A DNA stretch of 64,000 nt from Mycobacterium sp. Its GTDB lineage: Bacteria > Actinomycetota > Actinomycetes > Mycobacteriales > Mycobacteriaceae. The stretch's first letter is position 1; each line of letters starts with the position of its first letter. Shown piece after piece: positions 35,971 to 44,159 of the stretch. The position numbers and the translations under genes are program-made. The stretch spans positions 1-64,000 of the forward strand of contig JACPVR010000024.1 of the NCBI GenBank assembly GCA_016197405.1, read 5' to 3'. Under the pieces are notes generated by a model. That model saw only the letters and a list, made by a program, of their open reading frames with translations. It was not told where the DNA came from and made no database searches.

Positions 35971-37776
35971 TCAGGTCCGCGCCGGTGCTGCCACGACGTG
36001 CGTGACGGGTACGTCGTACTCCGCACGGGCGCGGTCCACCACGTCGAAGCGGTGCCACACGGAGTCCTCCGGCGGCAGCGTGGAGATGACGATTTGGTCG
36101 GGCTGGAACGACGCCACCGCGCCGGCCAGCGCGCGCAGCGGCCGACTGTCTCCGATCTCGCCTTCGGCCTCGATCTCCTCGGAGTGCAATGTGGAAAGAG
36201 TGTTGTCCAGCCGCTGCTGCGCCATCCTGCGGGTCGCCTCGCGCAGATCTAGTGGACCGCGGGTGGCACTGCCAACTTCGATGGGGCTGGCGGGCACAAC
36301 CACAAAGTAGGTGGCCGCCTTGTCTGCGTCGATACGGCGCAGTTCGTCGAGCAATTCCCCGGACTCGACCGTCTGATTCGCCAGAACCAGGACGCGGTGC
36401 GGTGGCGCTGTCGCCGCGGCACCCTCCCGCTCCGGGCGTCTGTTGATGAACCACCGGTTGCCCAGGTAGACCACGATGACGACTGCCCACGACAGCAAGC
36501 TCAAGAACAGCTGGGACCGGACGTCTGCCTGGAGTCCCATCTGGACCAGAATCGCGACGATCGCCACGGCGGTGATGATCGAGACCACCGGGAAGAGCCA
36601 CATCTTCACCTTGAGCTCGGCGTCGGGAGTGCGATAGCGCAAGATGATCTGCGAAATGGCGATCAGCAGATAGACGAACAGGATGATCGCGCCGCTGGAG
36701 TTGAGCAGGAACGCGAAGATCGTGTTCGGTGACACCGCGGCCGCGATCACGCACAAAAAGCCGATAACCGATGACGTCAGGATGGCCGCGGCAGGCACTC
36801 CGCGCCTGGTGACATTGACCAGACGTGCCGGAGCCTCGCGACGGGCGGCGAGGACGAAAAGCATGCGGGACGCGGTGTACATCCCGGAATTCAGACAGCT
36901 GAGCACGGCCGTCAACACCACGGCGTTCATGATGTGATCCGCATAGGGAATCCCCATCTGGGTGAACGCCGCGACGAAGGGGGAAGCGGCCACCCCGTCG
37001 TCATCCCACGGCAAGATCGTCACCAACAGGAATGCCGAGCCCACGAAGAACACGGCAATGCGCAGGATCACCGAGTTCGCGGCCTTGGCGACTGCCCGCT
37101 CGGGATCGGATGACTCTGCTGCCGCGATGGTGGCGATCTCGGCGCCCACCATCGAGAAGATCACCGTCACGACGCCGACCGTCACCGCCATGGCGCCAAA
37201 GGGAAAGAATCCGTTGTGGCTCCACAGATTCGAGAAGTCCATCGACTTGTTCGGCCACAGTCCCAGAACGTAGAGCGCGCCCAGTCCGATGAAGGCGATG
37301 ATGGCCGCGACCTTGATACCCGCGAACCAGAACTCGAACTCTCCGAAGGAGGATACGGAGAACAGGTTGGTCGCCGTCATCAGCATCATCAGTATCAGCG
37401 CGGAGATCCACAGCGGGACGTCGATCCAGTACTGGATGACCTTTGCGCCGGCGATGGCCTCGAAGCCGACGACGATCACCCAGAAGTACCAGTACAACCA
37501 GCCGACGGAGAAGCCGGCCCAGTTGCCCATAGCGGTGCGGGCATAGTCGGCGAAAGAGCCGGTCGAGGGGTTGGCGACCGCCATTTCGGCGAGCATGCGC
37601 ATGACCATGATGATGAGCACACCGGCCAGTGCGTAGGTCAGGAACGCGCCGGGGCCGGTGTCGCCGATGACGACTCCCGATCCGACGAAGAGTCCGGCCC
37701 CGATGACGCCGCCAATGGCGATCATGGTGAGCTGACGCTGAGACAGAGCCCTTTGTAGCGCAGGTGTGGAACTCAT
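35971..37776 (-). CDS. amino acid permease (APC, GabP/AAT-like) with soluble C-terminal domain
   Basis: The 601-residue protein has 12 membrane segments, starting with the family motif LTMIAIGGVIGAGLFVGSGVVIGDTGPGA. Residues about 460-601 are soluble; HRVLVLANQTVESGELLDELRR and PDQIVISTLPPEDSVWHRFDVVDRARAEYDVPVTHVV read like a universal-stress-protein domain. AGGAGGGGA gives ATG 37776 a strong ribosome-binding site. The substrate is probably an amino acid such as GABA. The tail may let nucleotides or stress signals gate transport. Confidence 0.9.
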   Translation of the reverse strand: MSSTPALQRALSQRQLTMIAIGGVIGAGLFVGSGVVIGDTGPGAFLTYALAGVLIIMVMRMLAEMAVANPSTGSFADYARTAMGNWAGFSVGWLYWYFWVIVVGFEAIAGAKVIQYWIDVPLWISALILMMLMTATNLFSVSSFGEFEFWFAGIKVAAIIAFIGLGALYVLGLWPNKSMDFSNLWSHNGFFPFGAMAVTVGVVTVIFSMVGAEIATIAAAESSDPERAVAKAANSVILRIAVFFVGSAFLLVTILPWDDDGVAASPFVAAFTQMGIPYADHIMNAVVLTAVLSCLNSGMYTASRMLFVLAARREAPARLVNVTRRGVPAAAILTSSVIGFLCVIAAAVSPNTIFAFLLNSSGAIILFVYLLIAISQIILRYRTPDAELKVKMWLFPVVSIITAVAIVAILVQMGLQADVRSQLFLSLLSWAVVIVVYLGNRWFINRRPEREGAAATAPPHRVLVLANQTVESGELLDELRRIDADKAATYFVVVPASPIEVGSATRGPLDLREATRRMAQQRLDNTLSTLHSEEIEAEGEIGDSRPLRALAGAVASFQPDQIVISTLPPEDSVWHRFDVVDRARAEYDVPVTHVVAAPART

Positions 37777-38288
37777 GCGGTCCCCTCCTATTGTGGGTGC
37801 AGCGAAGCGATCGAGATACCTTGAATTGGTTGCTGTTTCGCAACGCGACGGTGCAGACCGCGAGCTGTCGCCACGCGGACCACCCCGTCACAAGCGCCGT
37901 TCAGGCCTCGTGTAGACATGCGATGCCGCCTCCCAGTCAAGTTGGCACCGTCCTTCGGTAGCAGCTACTTCGACTCGATACGATCGACGTGGCGATGCGC
38001 GGGGCGTACCCCCACACTGGACTATCCAAACCAGCGGATATTCGGGGTCTGCGGGCTCACTGACTTTCACACTCCGGCTCCAACGTGTCCAACGGCGGAG
38101 TGACTCGGACCGAGCAGTGCGCGGAGAATGTGATCGATGCGCGAAATGCTCTGAGATATATCTCTTTTAGAGCTTTGATGTCGCGTGGCAAGCCTTACGA
38201 TGTCAGATCGTCTCCTGCTCTGAAGCCCCCGATCCTGCGAACCGGCGCAGCCGACATCACCGGCCCTGCTGGAAATTGGAGTGCGAGT
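37777..38288. other. intergenic region without a convincing gene
   Basis: About 510 nt separate the divergent permease and acetyltransferase genes. Short open frames exist but none has a good start or familiar product. The right half is AT-richer, includes the palindrome at 38153-38164 and probably holds the acetyltransferase promoter. The left end contains the permease leader. Confidence 0.5.
38153..38164. promoter_or_regulatory. AT-rich palindrome
   Basis: GAGATATATCTC is a perfect 12-bp palindrome flanked by GCTCT and AGAGC, in a region where most DNA is GC-rich. It is 125 nt before the acetyltransferase start. An operator is possible; no matching regulator gene is adjacent. Confidence 0.4.
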
Positions 38289-38870
38289 GTGAGTGTGAAT
38301 GAATTCGATGCGTCTGGATTGGCGATCAGGCTGGCAACCCTAGGAGACATTCCGGCGATGATGGCGCTGGAAGCGCGCTATTACATCGACAATCTCGATA
38401 CCGCTGAGCGCGCCATGGGCTTTATCTCCAGTCTCCAATCGGAGGATTGGTTCACCTGGGCGGTGAACTCCTCTGGTCTACATGTCGCGGTGACTGTCGA
38501 TGACGCTGTCGTCGGGTTCATAGCGGTGACCGACCCACCCATCCGCTCGCAAGTGGATTCTCCGATCCTGCAGGCAGTGCTCGAGCTAGCCGAATCGCTG
38601 GAATTCAACGGTCAGCCAATAGCGCAGAAACGCTTTGCGCTCCGCGGGCCGGTCTGCATAGACCAGGCTGCCCGGGGTCGTGGGGTCTACTCCGCGTTCA
38701 ATGTGGCCACCCAAGCGGCCTACCGAGAGCGCTTCGACGTTGGCGTGCTCTTTGTCTCTGTCGACAATCCCAGGTCGCTGCATACCAGCACCACGAAGCT
38801 CGGAGCGAAATCCCTGGCCGTGTTCGAGGTCAACTCACAGCAATACCATTTCCTGGCGTTCAGTTTCTGA
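38289..38870 (+). CDS. GNAT-family N-acetyltransferase
   Basis: The 193-residue protein has the GNAT layout: IRLATLGDIPAMMALEARY at the start, a central sheet with HVAVTVDDAVVGFIAVTD, and the acetyl-CoA loop DQAARGRGVYSAFNVATQAAYRER, followed by VSVDNPRSLHTSTTKLGAKSL. I chose GTG 38289, 7 nt after GGAG; the frame is open to 38085 but the extra 68 residues look non-coding. The substrate is unknown. It stands alone, convergent with the BenE-type gene. Confidence 0.8.
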   Translation: MSVNEFDASGLAIRLATLGDIPAMMALEARYYIDNLDTAERAMGFISSLQSEDWFTWAVNSSGLHVAVTVDDAVVGFIAVTDPPIRSQVDSPILQAVLELAESLEFNGQPIAQKRFALRGPVCIDQAARGRGVYSAFNVATQAAYRERFDVGVLFVSVDNPRSLHTSTTKLGAKSLAVFEVNSQQYHFLAFSF

Positions 38871-38925
38871 GGGCGGGCAAAGCGCGGTTACCGACTTCGG
38901 TTGCAGCGTAGGGCTTCCGGACGCC

Positions 38926-40107
38926 TCAACCCCGGGATTCCTTTGTCCGCCTGAGTAACCAGTGGGCGATCCCGCCCACTACCAGGGCCCAGAAGGCGGC
39001 GCCGATGCCGGCCACCGTTGTTCCCGAGGCGGCGACGACCAGCGTCATCGCGGCGGGAACCCGCGCTGCCTCGTCGGCCATGGCGCCTGTGCACGCACCG
39101 GCAAAGGCGCTGAGCAGCGCCACGCCGGCGACGGCCTGCACCACACCGTCCGGCGCCGCGAGCACAGCCGCAGTCAGCCCGGTCGAGACCAGGCCGAGCA
39201 CGCAATACACCGCCCCCGCGGTGAACCCGGCGATCCAGCGGCGGCGGGGATTCGGGTCGGCGTCCGGTGCGGCTGCCAGCGCGGCGCTGATCGCTGCCAG
39301 GTTGACGGCGTGACCGCCAAACGGTGTCGCCAGCAGGGAGCCGATCCCGGTCACCGACAGCGCTGGGCGCCAAGGGACGCGGTATCCGAAGCCCGCCATG
39401 ACCGCGACGCCCGGAATGTTCTGTGCGGCCATGGTCACGATGTACAACGGCACCGCGATGCCGGTGAGGGCCGCCACGGTGAAGCTCGGCTCAGTGAGCT
39501 GCAGGTGCGGGATCCATGCGGAGACCGCGGGCACCCGATGATCGCGCACCAGCGCCACCGCAATTATCACCAGGGCGGCGCCGAACGCCGCCGGTACCGC
39601 CCAGCGGGGGCGAAGGGCGAGCACAATGAGCCACACCACCAGCACCGGTGCGATGACGCCCGGATCGTGAGCCAGCGCGGTCACCGGCGAAACGCACAGG
39701 GGGAGAAGCACTCCCGCAAGCATTGCCTGGGCCACCGGGGTGGGAATGCGGGTGACCAGGCGAGCCAGTACCGGCCAGAGGCCCGTTGCGAGCAGCAGCA
39801 CCGCGGTGACCGCAAACGCACCGACGGCCGCGGGCCATCCGCCGGCTACCGCACCGGTGGTGATCAGCAGTGCCGCGCCTGGCGTGGACCACGCGCTGGT
39901 GATCGGCATCCGGAACTTCCAGGACAGCAGCATCGACGCCGCGCCCATCGCCAGGCTCACCGCCACCAGGCCGGACGCCGCTTGTGCGGGACTCGCGCCC
40001 GCCGCACGCAGTCCCGCGAGCACCACCGCGAACGAGGACGTGAAACCGACCAGCGCGCACACCACACCTGCGCCGATAGGTGTCGCCTTCGAGACGTCCT
40101 CTTCCAC
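38926..40107 (-). CDS. BenE-family (benzoate/H+ symporter-like) transporter
   Basis: This 393-residue membrane protein has about 12 hydrophobic segments, beginning SKATPIGAGVVCALVGFTSSFAVVLAGLRAAG. The motifs ITSAWSTPGAALLITTGAVAGGWP, PVAQAMLAGVLLP and SLLATPFGGHAVNLAAISAALAAAPD are those of BenE/YdcO. The substrate may be benzoate or another small carboxylate; no aromatic catabolic genes are adjacent. GTG 40107 has GAAGGG 6 nt upstream. It is divergent from an XRE-cupin gene with an operator-like inverted repeat between them, the usual YdcN-YdcO arrangement. Confidence 0.9.
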   Translation of the reverse strand: MEEDVSKATPIGAGVVCALVGFTSSFAVVLAGLRAAGASPAQAASGLVAVSLAMGAASMLLSWKFRMPITSAWSTPGAALLITTGAVAGGWPAAVGAFAVTAVLLLATGLWPVLARLVTRIPTPVAQAMLAGVLLPLCVSPVTALAHDPGVIAPVLVVWLIVLALRPRWAVPAAFGAALVIIAVALVRDHRVPAVSAWIPHLQLTEPSFTVAALTGIAVPLYIVTMAAQNIPGVAVMAGFGYRVPWRPALSVTGIGSLLATPFGGHAVNLAAISAALAAAPDADPNPRRRWIAGFTAGAVYCVLGLVSTGLTAAVLAAPDGVVQAVAGVALLSAFAGACTGAMADEAARVPAAMTLVVAASGTTVAGIGAAFWALVVGGIAHWLLRRTKESRG

Positions 40108-40137
40108 TGCCGACCCTTCGCTCGTTCTGAATACGGA

Positions 40138-40157
40138 ACGTTCCGCAAACGGAACGT
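40138..40157. promoter_or_regulatory. operator between the BenE-type and XRE-cupin genes
   Basis: ACGTTCCG-CAAA-CGGAACGT is a perfect 8-bp inverted repeat, next to a second copy of the arm (CGGAACGTTCCG at 40134-40145 is itself a 12-bp palindrome). It abuts the XRE -10 box and lies 31 nt from the BenE start, well placed to regulate both directions. Confidence 0.75.
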
Positions 40158-40162
40158 AGCAT
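40157..40162 (+). promoter_or_regulatory. candidate -10 box of the XRE-cupin gene, leaderless
   Basis: TAGCAT is followed by 6 nt and ATG 40169, so transcription should begin at the start codon. It touches the operator, which fits autorepression. Confidence 0.5.
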
Positions 40163-40168
40163 GAGGGG

Positions 40169-40684
40169 ATGGATGCAGCAGGGGTCGGTCGCCGGCTGCG
40201 GGATCTACGGGTTGAGCGCGGTCTGAGCCTGTCCGAACTCGCGCGCCGCGCCGGGGTTGGTAAGGGGTCGCTGTCCGAGATCGAATCGGGTGGCCGCAAT
40301 CCCACGATCGAGACCCTCTATGCCCTCTGCGAACCCCTCGATGTGCCCCTGACTGCGCTGGTTGGCGAGTCCCCGGGCGCGCACTCGGCCGCCGACGGCG
40401 GGATGCGGACGGTGTTGCTGTCGGTGCGGCACCTGCCCCGGGTCACCGTCGAGGTGTTTCGCCTGGAGTTCCCTTCCGGCGCGGAGCACATCTCACCGTC
40501 GCACGGAGCGGGCGTCCGCGAGCACCTCACCGTGGTGGACGGGAGCGTGCTGGCCGGGCCGGTAGGCGAAGAGACCTTGATCGAGGCGGGGGCGTCGCGG
40601 AGCTGGCGCAGTGATCGCCGCCATCGATTCGCAGCCCCCGACGGTGCCGCCGAGGCGGTGGTGGTGATCACCACCCCGCGATGA
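40169..40684 (+). CDS. XRE-family regulator with C-terminal cupin
   Basis: The 171-residue protein has an N-terminal HTH (residues 6-62: LRDLRVERGLSLSELARRAGVGKGSLSEIESGGRNPTIETLYALCE) and a C-terminal cupin (about 85-170, with ISPSHGAGVREHLTVVDGSVLAG). Such proteins sense a small ligand through the cupin. It is divergent from the BenE-type transporter and most likely controls it through the repeat at 40138-40157. No ribosome-binding site precedes the ATG, in line with leaderless translation. Confidence 0.92.
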   Translation: MDAAGVGRRLRDLRVERGLSLSELARRAGVGKGSLSEIESGGRNPTIETLYALCEPLDVPLTALVGESPGAHSAADGGMRTVLLSVRHLPRVTVEVFRLEFPSGAEHISPSHGAGVREHLTVVDGSVLAGPVGEETLIEAGASRSWRSDRRHRFAAPDGAAEAVVVITTPR

Positions 40685-40816
40685 CCCCAGGGTGCTCATG
40701 TGCCCAGCTCGATGCGCCGAATTCCGCTGATGTGGGTGCGGTGTTCGCCGAGCTGATTCGCGATCGGTCGGGTACCTCGGGTCGCACGTGGTAACCCCGC
40801 AGCTGCAGTATGCCGC

Positions 40817-41461
40817 TCAGGGCGACTCACACAGCGCCGCCAGACTCTCCGCCGTCCAGCTCGGCGAGATCCCCGGCGCGGCAAGCAGATAGCGCACCCG
40901 CTGGTCGAGGCTCCAACCTAACACCTCGGCCAGACCGTCGAGCATCGTCCTTAGGTACGGTCCCGACGGCGCCGTCGGCGTCAGCTCCTGCAGCGACGTG
41001 ATGGTCATCATCGGTACCCCCTCGCGATCACCGACATGCAGCAACGACGAATAGGTCTGGGACTCCAACGGCCAGTGCCTCTCGACGGGCAGCTCGACAG
41101 TCTCCAATACATCCAACGGCAGATCAGCCTTTACTGGCCGCCACGTCTCCTGTGCGACAACATCGCTGAGCTGACCGAAAGTGATCAGGTAGCCCCGGGC
41201 CGCTGATTCACCGGTGGAGAAGGGGTTATAGAACGCAATTCCGCCGCCCCACACCTTGGATTCGCCGGCGAAGAAGATTCCGCCGGGCAACGCAACTGCG
41301 GCATCCGCTCGCGGCGGTGATGGGTCCCGGCAACCCAGATAAACCCGGCTGCCACCGCGTGGCTGCCCGCCTGAGATGTAGCAATCTAGGCGCGCGGCAG
41401 ACATATTCGACCCGTAGGCCACATACCACACGGGATCGTCGGTTCCCAGCTGCAAGCTCAA
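40817..41461 (-). CDS. gamma-glutamylcyclotransferase-like protein
   Basis: The 214-residue protein opens with VWYVAYGSNMSAARLDCYISGG (YGSNM at residues 16-20), the signature of the GGCT fold, where this loop binds a gamma-glutamyl or similar group. No membrane segment. The usual catalytic glutamate is not obvious; candidates are in the region FFAGESKVWGGGIAFYNP. It is the last gene of an eleven-gene unit, overlapping the ATP-grasp gene by ATGA. It may cleave, or simply bind, the ligase product. Enzymatic activity is not proven by sequence. Confidence 0.72.
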   Translation of the reverse strand: MSLQLGTDDPVWYVAYGSNMSAARLDCYISGGQPRGGSRVYLGCRDPSPPRADAAVALPGGIFFAGESKVWGGGIAFYNPFSTGESAARGYLITFGQLSDVVAQETWRPVKADLPLDVLETVELPVERHWPLESQTYSSLLHVGDREGVPMMTITSLQELTPTAPSGPYLRTMLDGLAEVLGWSLDQRVRYLLAAPGISPSWTAESLAALCESP

Positions 41462-43026
41462 CCGAGCAGAGCGCCTTCGGTCAGCGCCGCCTCTGCTTCC
41501 CGCAGTAGCACCACCTGCGCTTCATCGTAGATGGCGCGGGCATGCTCGGGGCTGTCACCGACCGCCGTCAGGCCGACCCGGCCGCACTCGGTCAGGCAGC
41601 TCATCATGTGGAACACCACGCCGGTGCGGCGGGCCTGGTCGAAGTGCAGACCGTGGTTGACGACGATGTCGAACAGGTCGGCGACGGTCAGGGCCTTGAG
41701 CCGGTCATCCTCGAAATGATCAGTCGCCACCAGGTACTTAGGGCTGCCGGTGGCCGTCAGGAACACCCCGTTCTCACCGTCATAGCTGCCGTCGGTCAGG
41801 AACTGCAACGTCAGGAATGGATGCGTGGTGCCACCCTTGCGCAAGTTCAGCTCGATGGCGTACGGCGTCCACGCACCCGTGTCATCCTGCACAACAACGA
41901 AGTCCACCGCGAAGCGGCCCAGCGTGCCGAGCTCGGCCAGCCGCCGTCCGATCACCATCGCGGGCTCGGAGATCAGCGCGGCGTATGCGGGGTCGGCCGG
42001 GAAGACGCAACCCAGGTATTTTTGACCGCTCTTGCCGCCAAGCAGCTGGTCATGGGTGGACAGCAGTTCGACGGTGTTGTCCGGCAGCGCCCGCATCTGC
42101 ACGCTGGGGCTTTCCAGCTTCACCCCGGTGATCCGCTCCTCGACGATGCCGCCGTTCTCCTCGAACGCGTCCAGGTAGACGTCGATCGCCAGATCCTCAG
42201 CCTCCAAAGACATCGCCAGTAGTCGCTCGGTGATGGCCCCCGCCTCGCCCGACGAACCGATTTCGGGTAGCCCGCTCAGATCCACGATCGCATTGCCCGA
42301 CCCGGACACACCCTCGTTCAGCTTCACAATGGCCTGGTTCAAGGACGGTCGTCGCCGGCGCATGCTCTGCACACCCGCGACGATCTCGGCCACCGTGTGC
42401 AGATCTTCCGCGCCGACCGGGCAGCGCACGTCGAGCTCCTCGAACATCCGCCGGCACCCGGTCTTGCTGCCGAGGTCGGACAGCCGCGGGTCCGCGCCGT
42501 ACATCGGAATACCCAGCGACAACGCGATATCACGTTCCCGCGCGGTGGTGTTGTAGGGGATCAGGTGACTGCGGTCCGGGCTGGGGATCAGGGAGCGGAT
42601 GTGCCGCAACAGCTTCGGCCGAGCCAGCAGTTTCGAGCTGAGCGAGCCCGGCGCGGCGTCACCGATGGGCACCAACGTCAGGCGAGCGCGGGCGTGCCGG
42701 GGAATTACACCGGGCAACAGCCCGAGGTAGTACTCGACGATGTCCTCCGAAATCGGTTGGGACGTCACGTAGATCATCCGCAGCCGCGGCTGCCGCAGCA
42801 GGAGCAGCAGAAACAGCGCGCGGTCCTCCATCGCCTGCATCACGGTGCCGCTCTTAGGTTTAGGGCCATCGATACTGATCGATGGCACCACGACCACCGA
42901 TTCGTCCTCGTAGCCCAACCGCATCGACTCCCACACCGTCGGCATCGTCGACTGCAGCTCGTCGAACGCCCGGAACCGTTCGTCCTCGTCGAACTGCGAG
43001 AGCGGCCGACCTTCCACTTGTGTCAT
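41458..43026 (-). CDS. ATP-grasp peptide ligase, PGM1-related
   Basis: The 522-residue protein has an N-terminal region (ESMRLGYEDESVVVVPSISID, LLLLLRQPRLRMIYVTSQPISEDIVEYYLGLL) and an ATP-grasp core: LGIPMYGADPRLSDLGSKTGCRRMFEEL, AIVKLNEGVSGSGNAIVDL and a metal site around RFAVDFVVVQDDTGAWTPYAIELNLRKGG. This is the pattern of the peptide ligase PGM1 of pheganomycin synthesis and its many uncharacterised relatives. It probably joins an amino acid or peptide to an acceptor carboxylate using ATP. No other biosynthetic genes are nearby; the setting is a signalling operon, overlapping the cyclase gene upstream and the GGCT-like gene downstream. Confidence 0.85.
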   Translation of the reverse strand: MTQVEGRPLSQFDEDERFRAFDELQSTMPTVWESMRLGYEDESVVVVPSISIDGPKPKSGTVMQAMEDRALFLLLLLRQPRLRMIYVTSQPISEDIVEYYLGLLPGVIPRHARARLTLVPIGDAAPGSLSSKLLARPKLLRHIRSLIPSPDRSHLIPYNTTARERDIALSLGIPMYGADPRLSDLGSKTGCRRMFEELDVRCPVGAEDLHTVAEIVAGVQSMRRRRPSLNQAIVKLNEGVSGSGNAIVDLSGLPEIGSSGEAGAITERLLAMSLEAEDLAIDVYLDAFEENGGIVEERITGVKLESPSVQMRALPDNTVELLSTHDQLLGGKSGQKYLGCVFPADPAYAALISEPAMVIGRRLAELGTLGRFAVDFVVVQDDTGAWTPYAIELNLRKGGTTHPFLTLQFLTDGSYDGENGVFLTATGSPKYLVATDHFEDDRLKALTVADLFDIVVNHGLHFDQARRTGVVFHMMSCLTECGRVGLTAVGDSPEHARAIYDEAQVVLLREAEAALTEGALLG

Positions 43027-44159
43027 GTTTCCCCCTGTTGTTCGGTGACCCTGTCGGTGATCGCACTGATGTTGTGCACCAGCACGGGACGGCTGAACCC
43101 CTTGAGCTCCAGGTCGCCGATCGTCTCCGCGACGCTGATGTGCTCGGTGCCTGCCAGCACCCGGTCGGTGACCAGCACCTGCCACGGTCCGGCCTTGTCG
43201 CACAGCCGGGCCGATAAATTGGTGACGCTGCCGATCGCGGAATAGTCGAAGCGACCCTCGAAGCCGATCCGGCCCAGCGTCGCGAACCCCTGCGCCACCC
43301 CGATCCCCAGCGCCAGGTCGTGACCCTTGCGGAACCACTGGGCGGCAAGCTCTTTGACGGCATCACGAATATCGAGGGCCATTCGCACGGCGCGCTCGGC
43401 GGGATCGGCGCAGGGGACCGGATCGTTGAAGAAGACCATCATCCCGTCACCGGTAAAGCGCTCCACAGTCCCGCCGTAGTGATGCACCAGCGCGCCCATC
43501 GCCCGGTGGTATTCGCCGAGCACGCCCATCACCTCTTCGGGTTCGCTGCGCTCGGCGAACGAGGTAAAACCCCGCAGATCGCAGAACACCACCACAATGT
43601 TGCTCCGATGGCTCTGCAGCAGGCTTTCGTCGCCGATCACGAGATCGGCCAACTGCGGTGACAGGAAACGGCGCAGCCGATTGGCTCGTTCCAGCTCGAC
43701 CATCTGCTGAGCCACTCGGTTCTCCAATTCGCTGTTCCATCGGGCCAATTCGTCGGTCTGGCGGCGGATGGTGTCGTGGTAGCGCTTGATCCGGGCCAGC
43801 GACGCCACCCTGGCCAGCAACTCGCTCTTGTCGAAGGGTTTGGCGACGAAGTCGTCGGCACCGGATTCCAGTGCGGCCAAACGCTGTTCGCTACCGCTGG
43901 CGGTGATCATCAACACCGGTAGGAACTCGGTGGCCGGGTCGGACCGGATGGTGCGGCAGACCTCGTAGCCGTCCATCTCCGGCATCACGATGTCCAGCAG
44001 CACCAGGTCGACATTCTCGGTGGCCAATAGCGCGAACGCCTCGGTGCCCGACGACGCGGTCAGCACCCGGTATCCGCGCGGCGACAGCACGGCGTCGAGC
44101 AGCCGCAGGTTGGCTGGCTGGTCGTCGACGGCCAGCACCGTCACCGGGTCGTCCATCAC
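43023..44159 (-). CDS. response regulator with class III nucleotide cyclase domain
   Basis: The 378 residues consist of a receiver (4-120; phospho-acceptor Asp56 in DLVLLDIVMPEMDG, Lys in VAKPF), a helical linker (125-180) and a class III cyclase domain (about 188-370). The two metal aspartates are present in VVFCDLRGFTSF and RFTGDGMMVFF, and the Asn/Arg pair in SVTNLSARL. The residue that selects the base, Lys in many adenylate cyclases, is Arg here (ERFTGD), so ATP versus GTP use is open. With no DNA-binding domain, output would be a cyclic nucleotide. It overlaps the hybrid kinase upstream, its likely phosphodonor. Confidence 0.92.
   Translation of the reverse strand: MMDDPVTVLAVDDQPANLRLLDAVLSPRGYRVLTASSGTEAFALLATENVDLVLLDIVMPEMDGYEVCRTIRSDPATEFLPVLMITASGSEQRLAALESGADDFVAKPFDKSELLARVASLARIKRYHDTIRRQTDELARWNSELENRVAQQMVELERANRLRRFLSPQLADLVIGDESLLQSHRSNIVVVFCDLRGFTSFAERSEPEEVMGVLGEYHRAMGALVHHYGGTVERFTGDGMMVFFNDPVPCADPAERAVRMALDIRDAVKELAAQWFRKGHDLALGIGVAQGFATLGRIGFEGRFDYSAIGSVTNLSARLCDKAGPWQVLVTDRVLAGTEHISVAETIGDLELKGFSRPVLVHNISAITDRVTEQQGET

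Noticed and set aside
40696..40816. Possible gene remnant upstream of the GGCT-like gene end
   Set aside because: A short minus-strand frame ends ISGIRRIELGT, but it lacks a start and any recognisable family; treated as intergenic.
41458..43338. Longer version of the ATP-grasp gene
   Set aside because: The upstream part lies within the cyclase gene in another frame; ATG 43026 with ATGA overlap is the consistent start.
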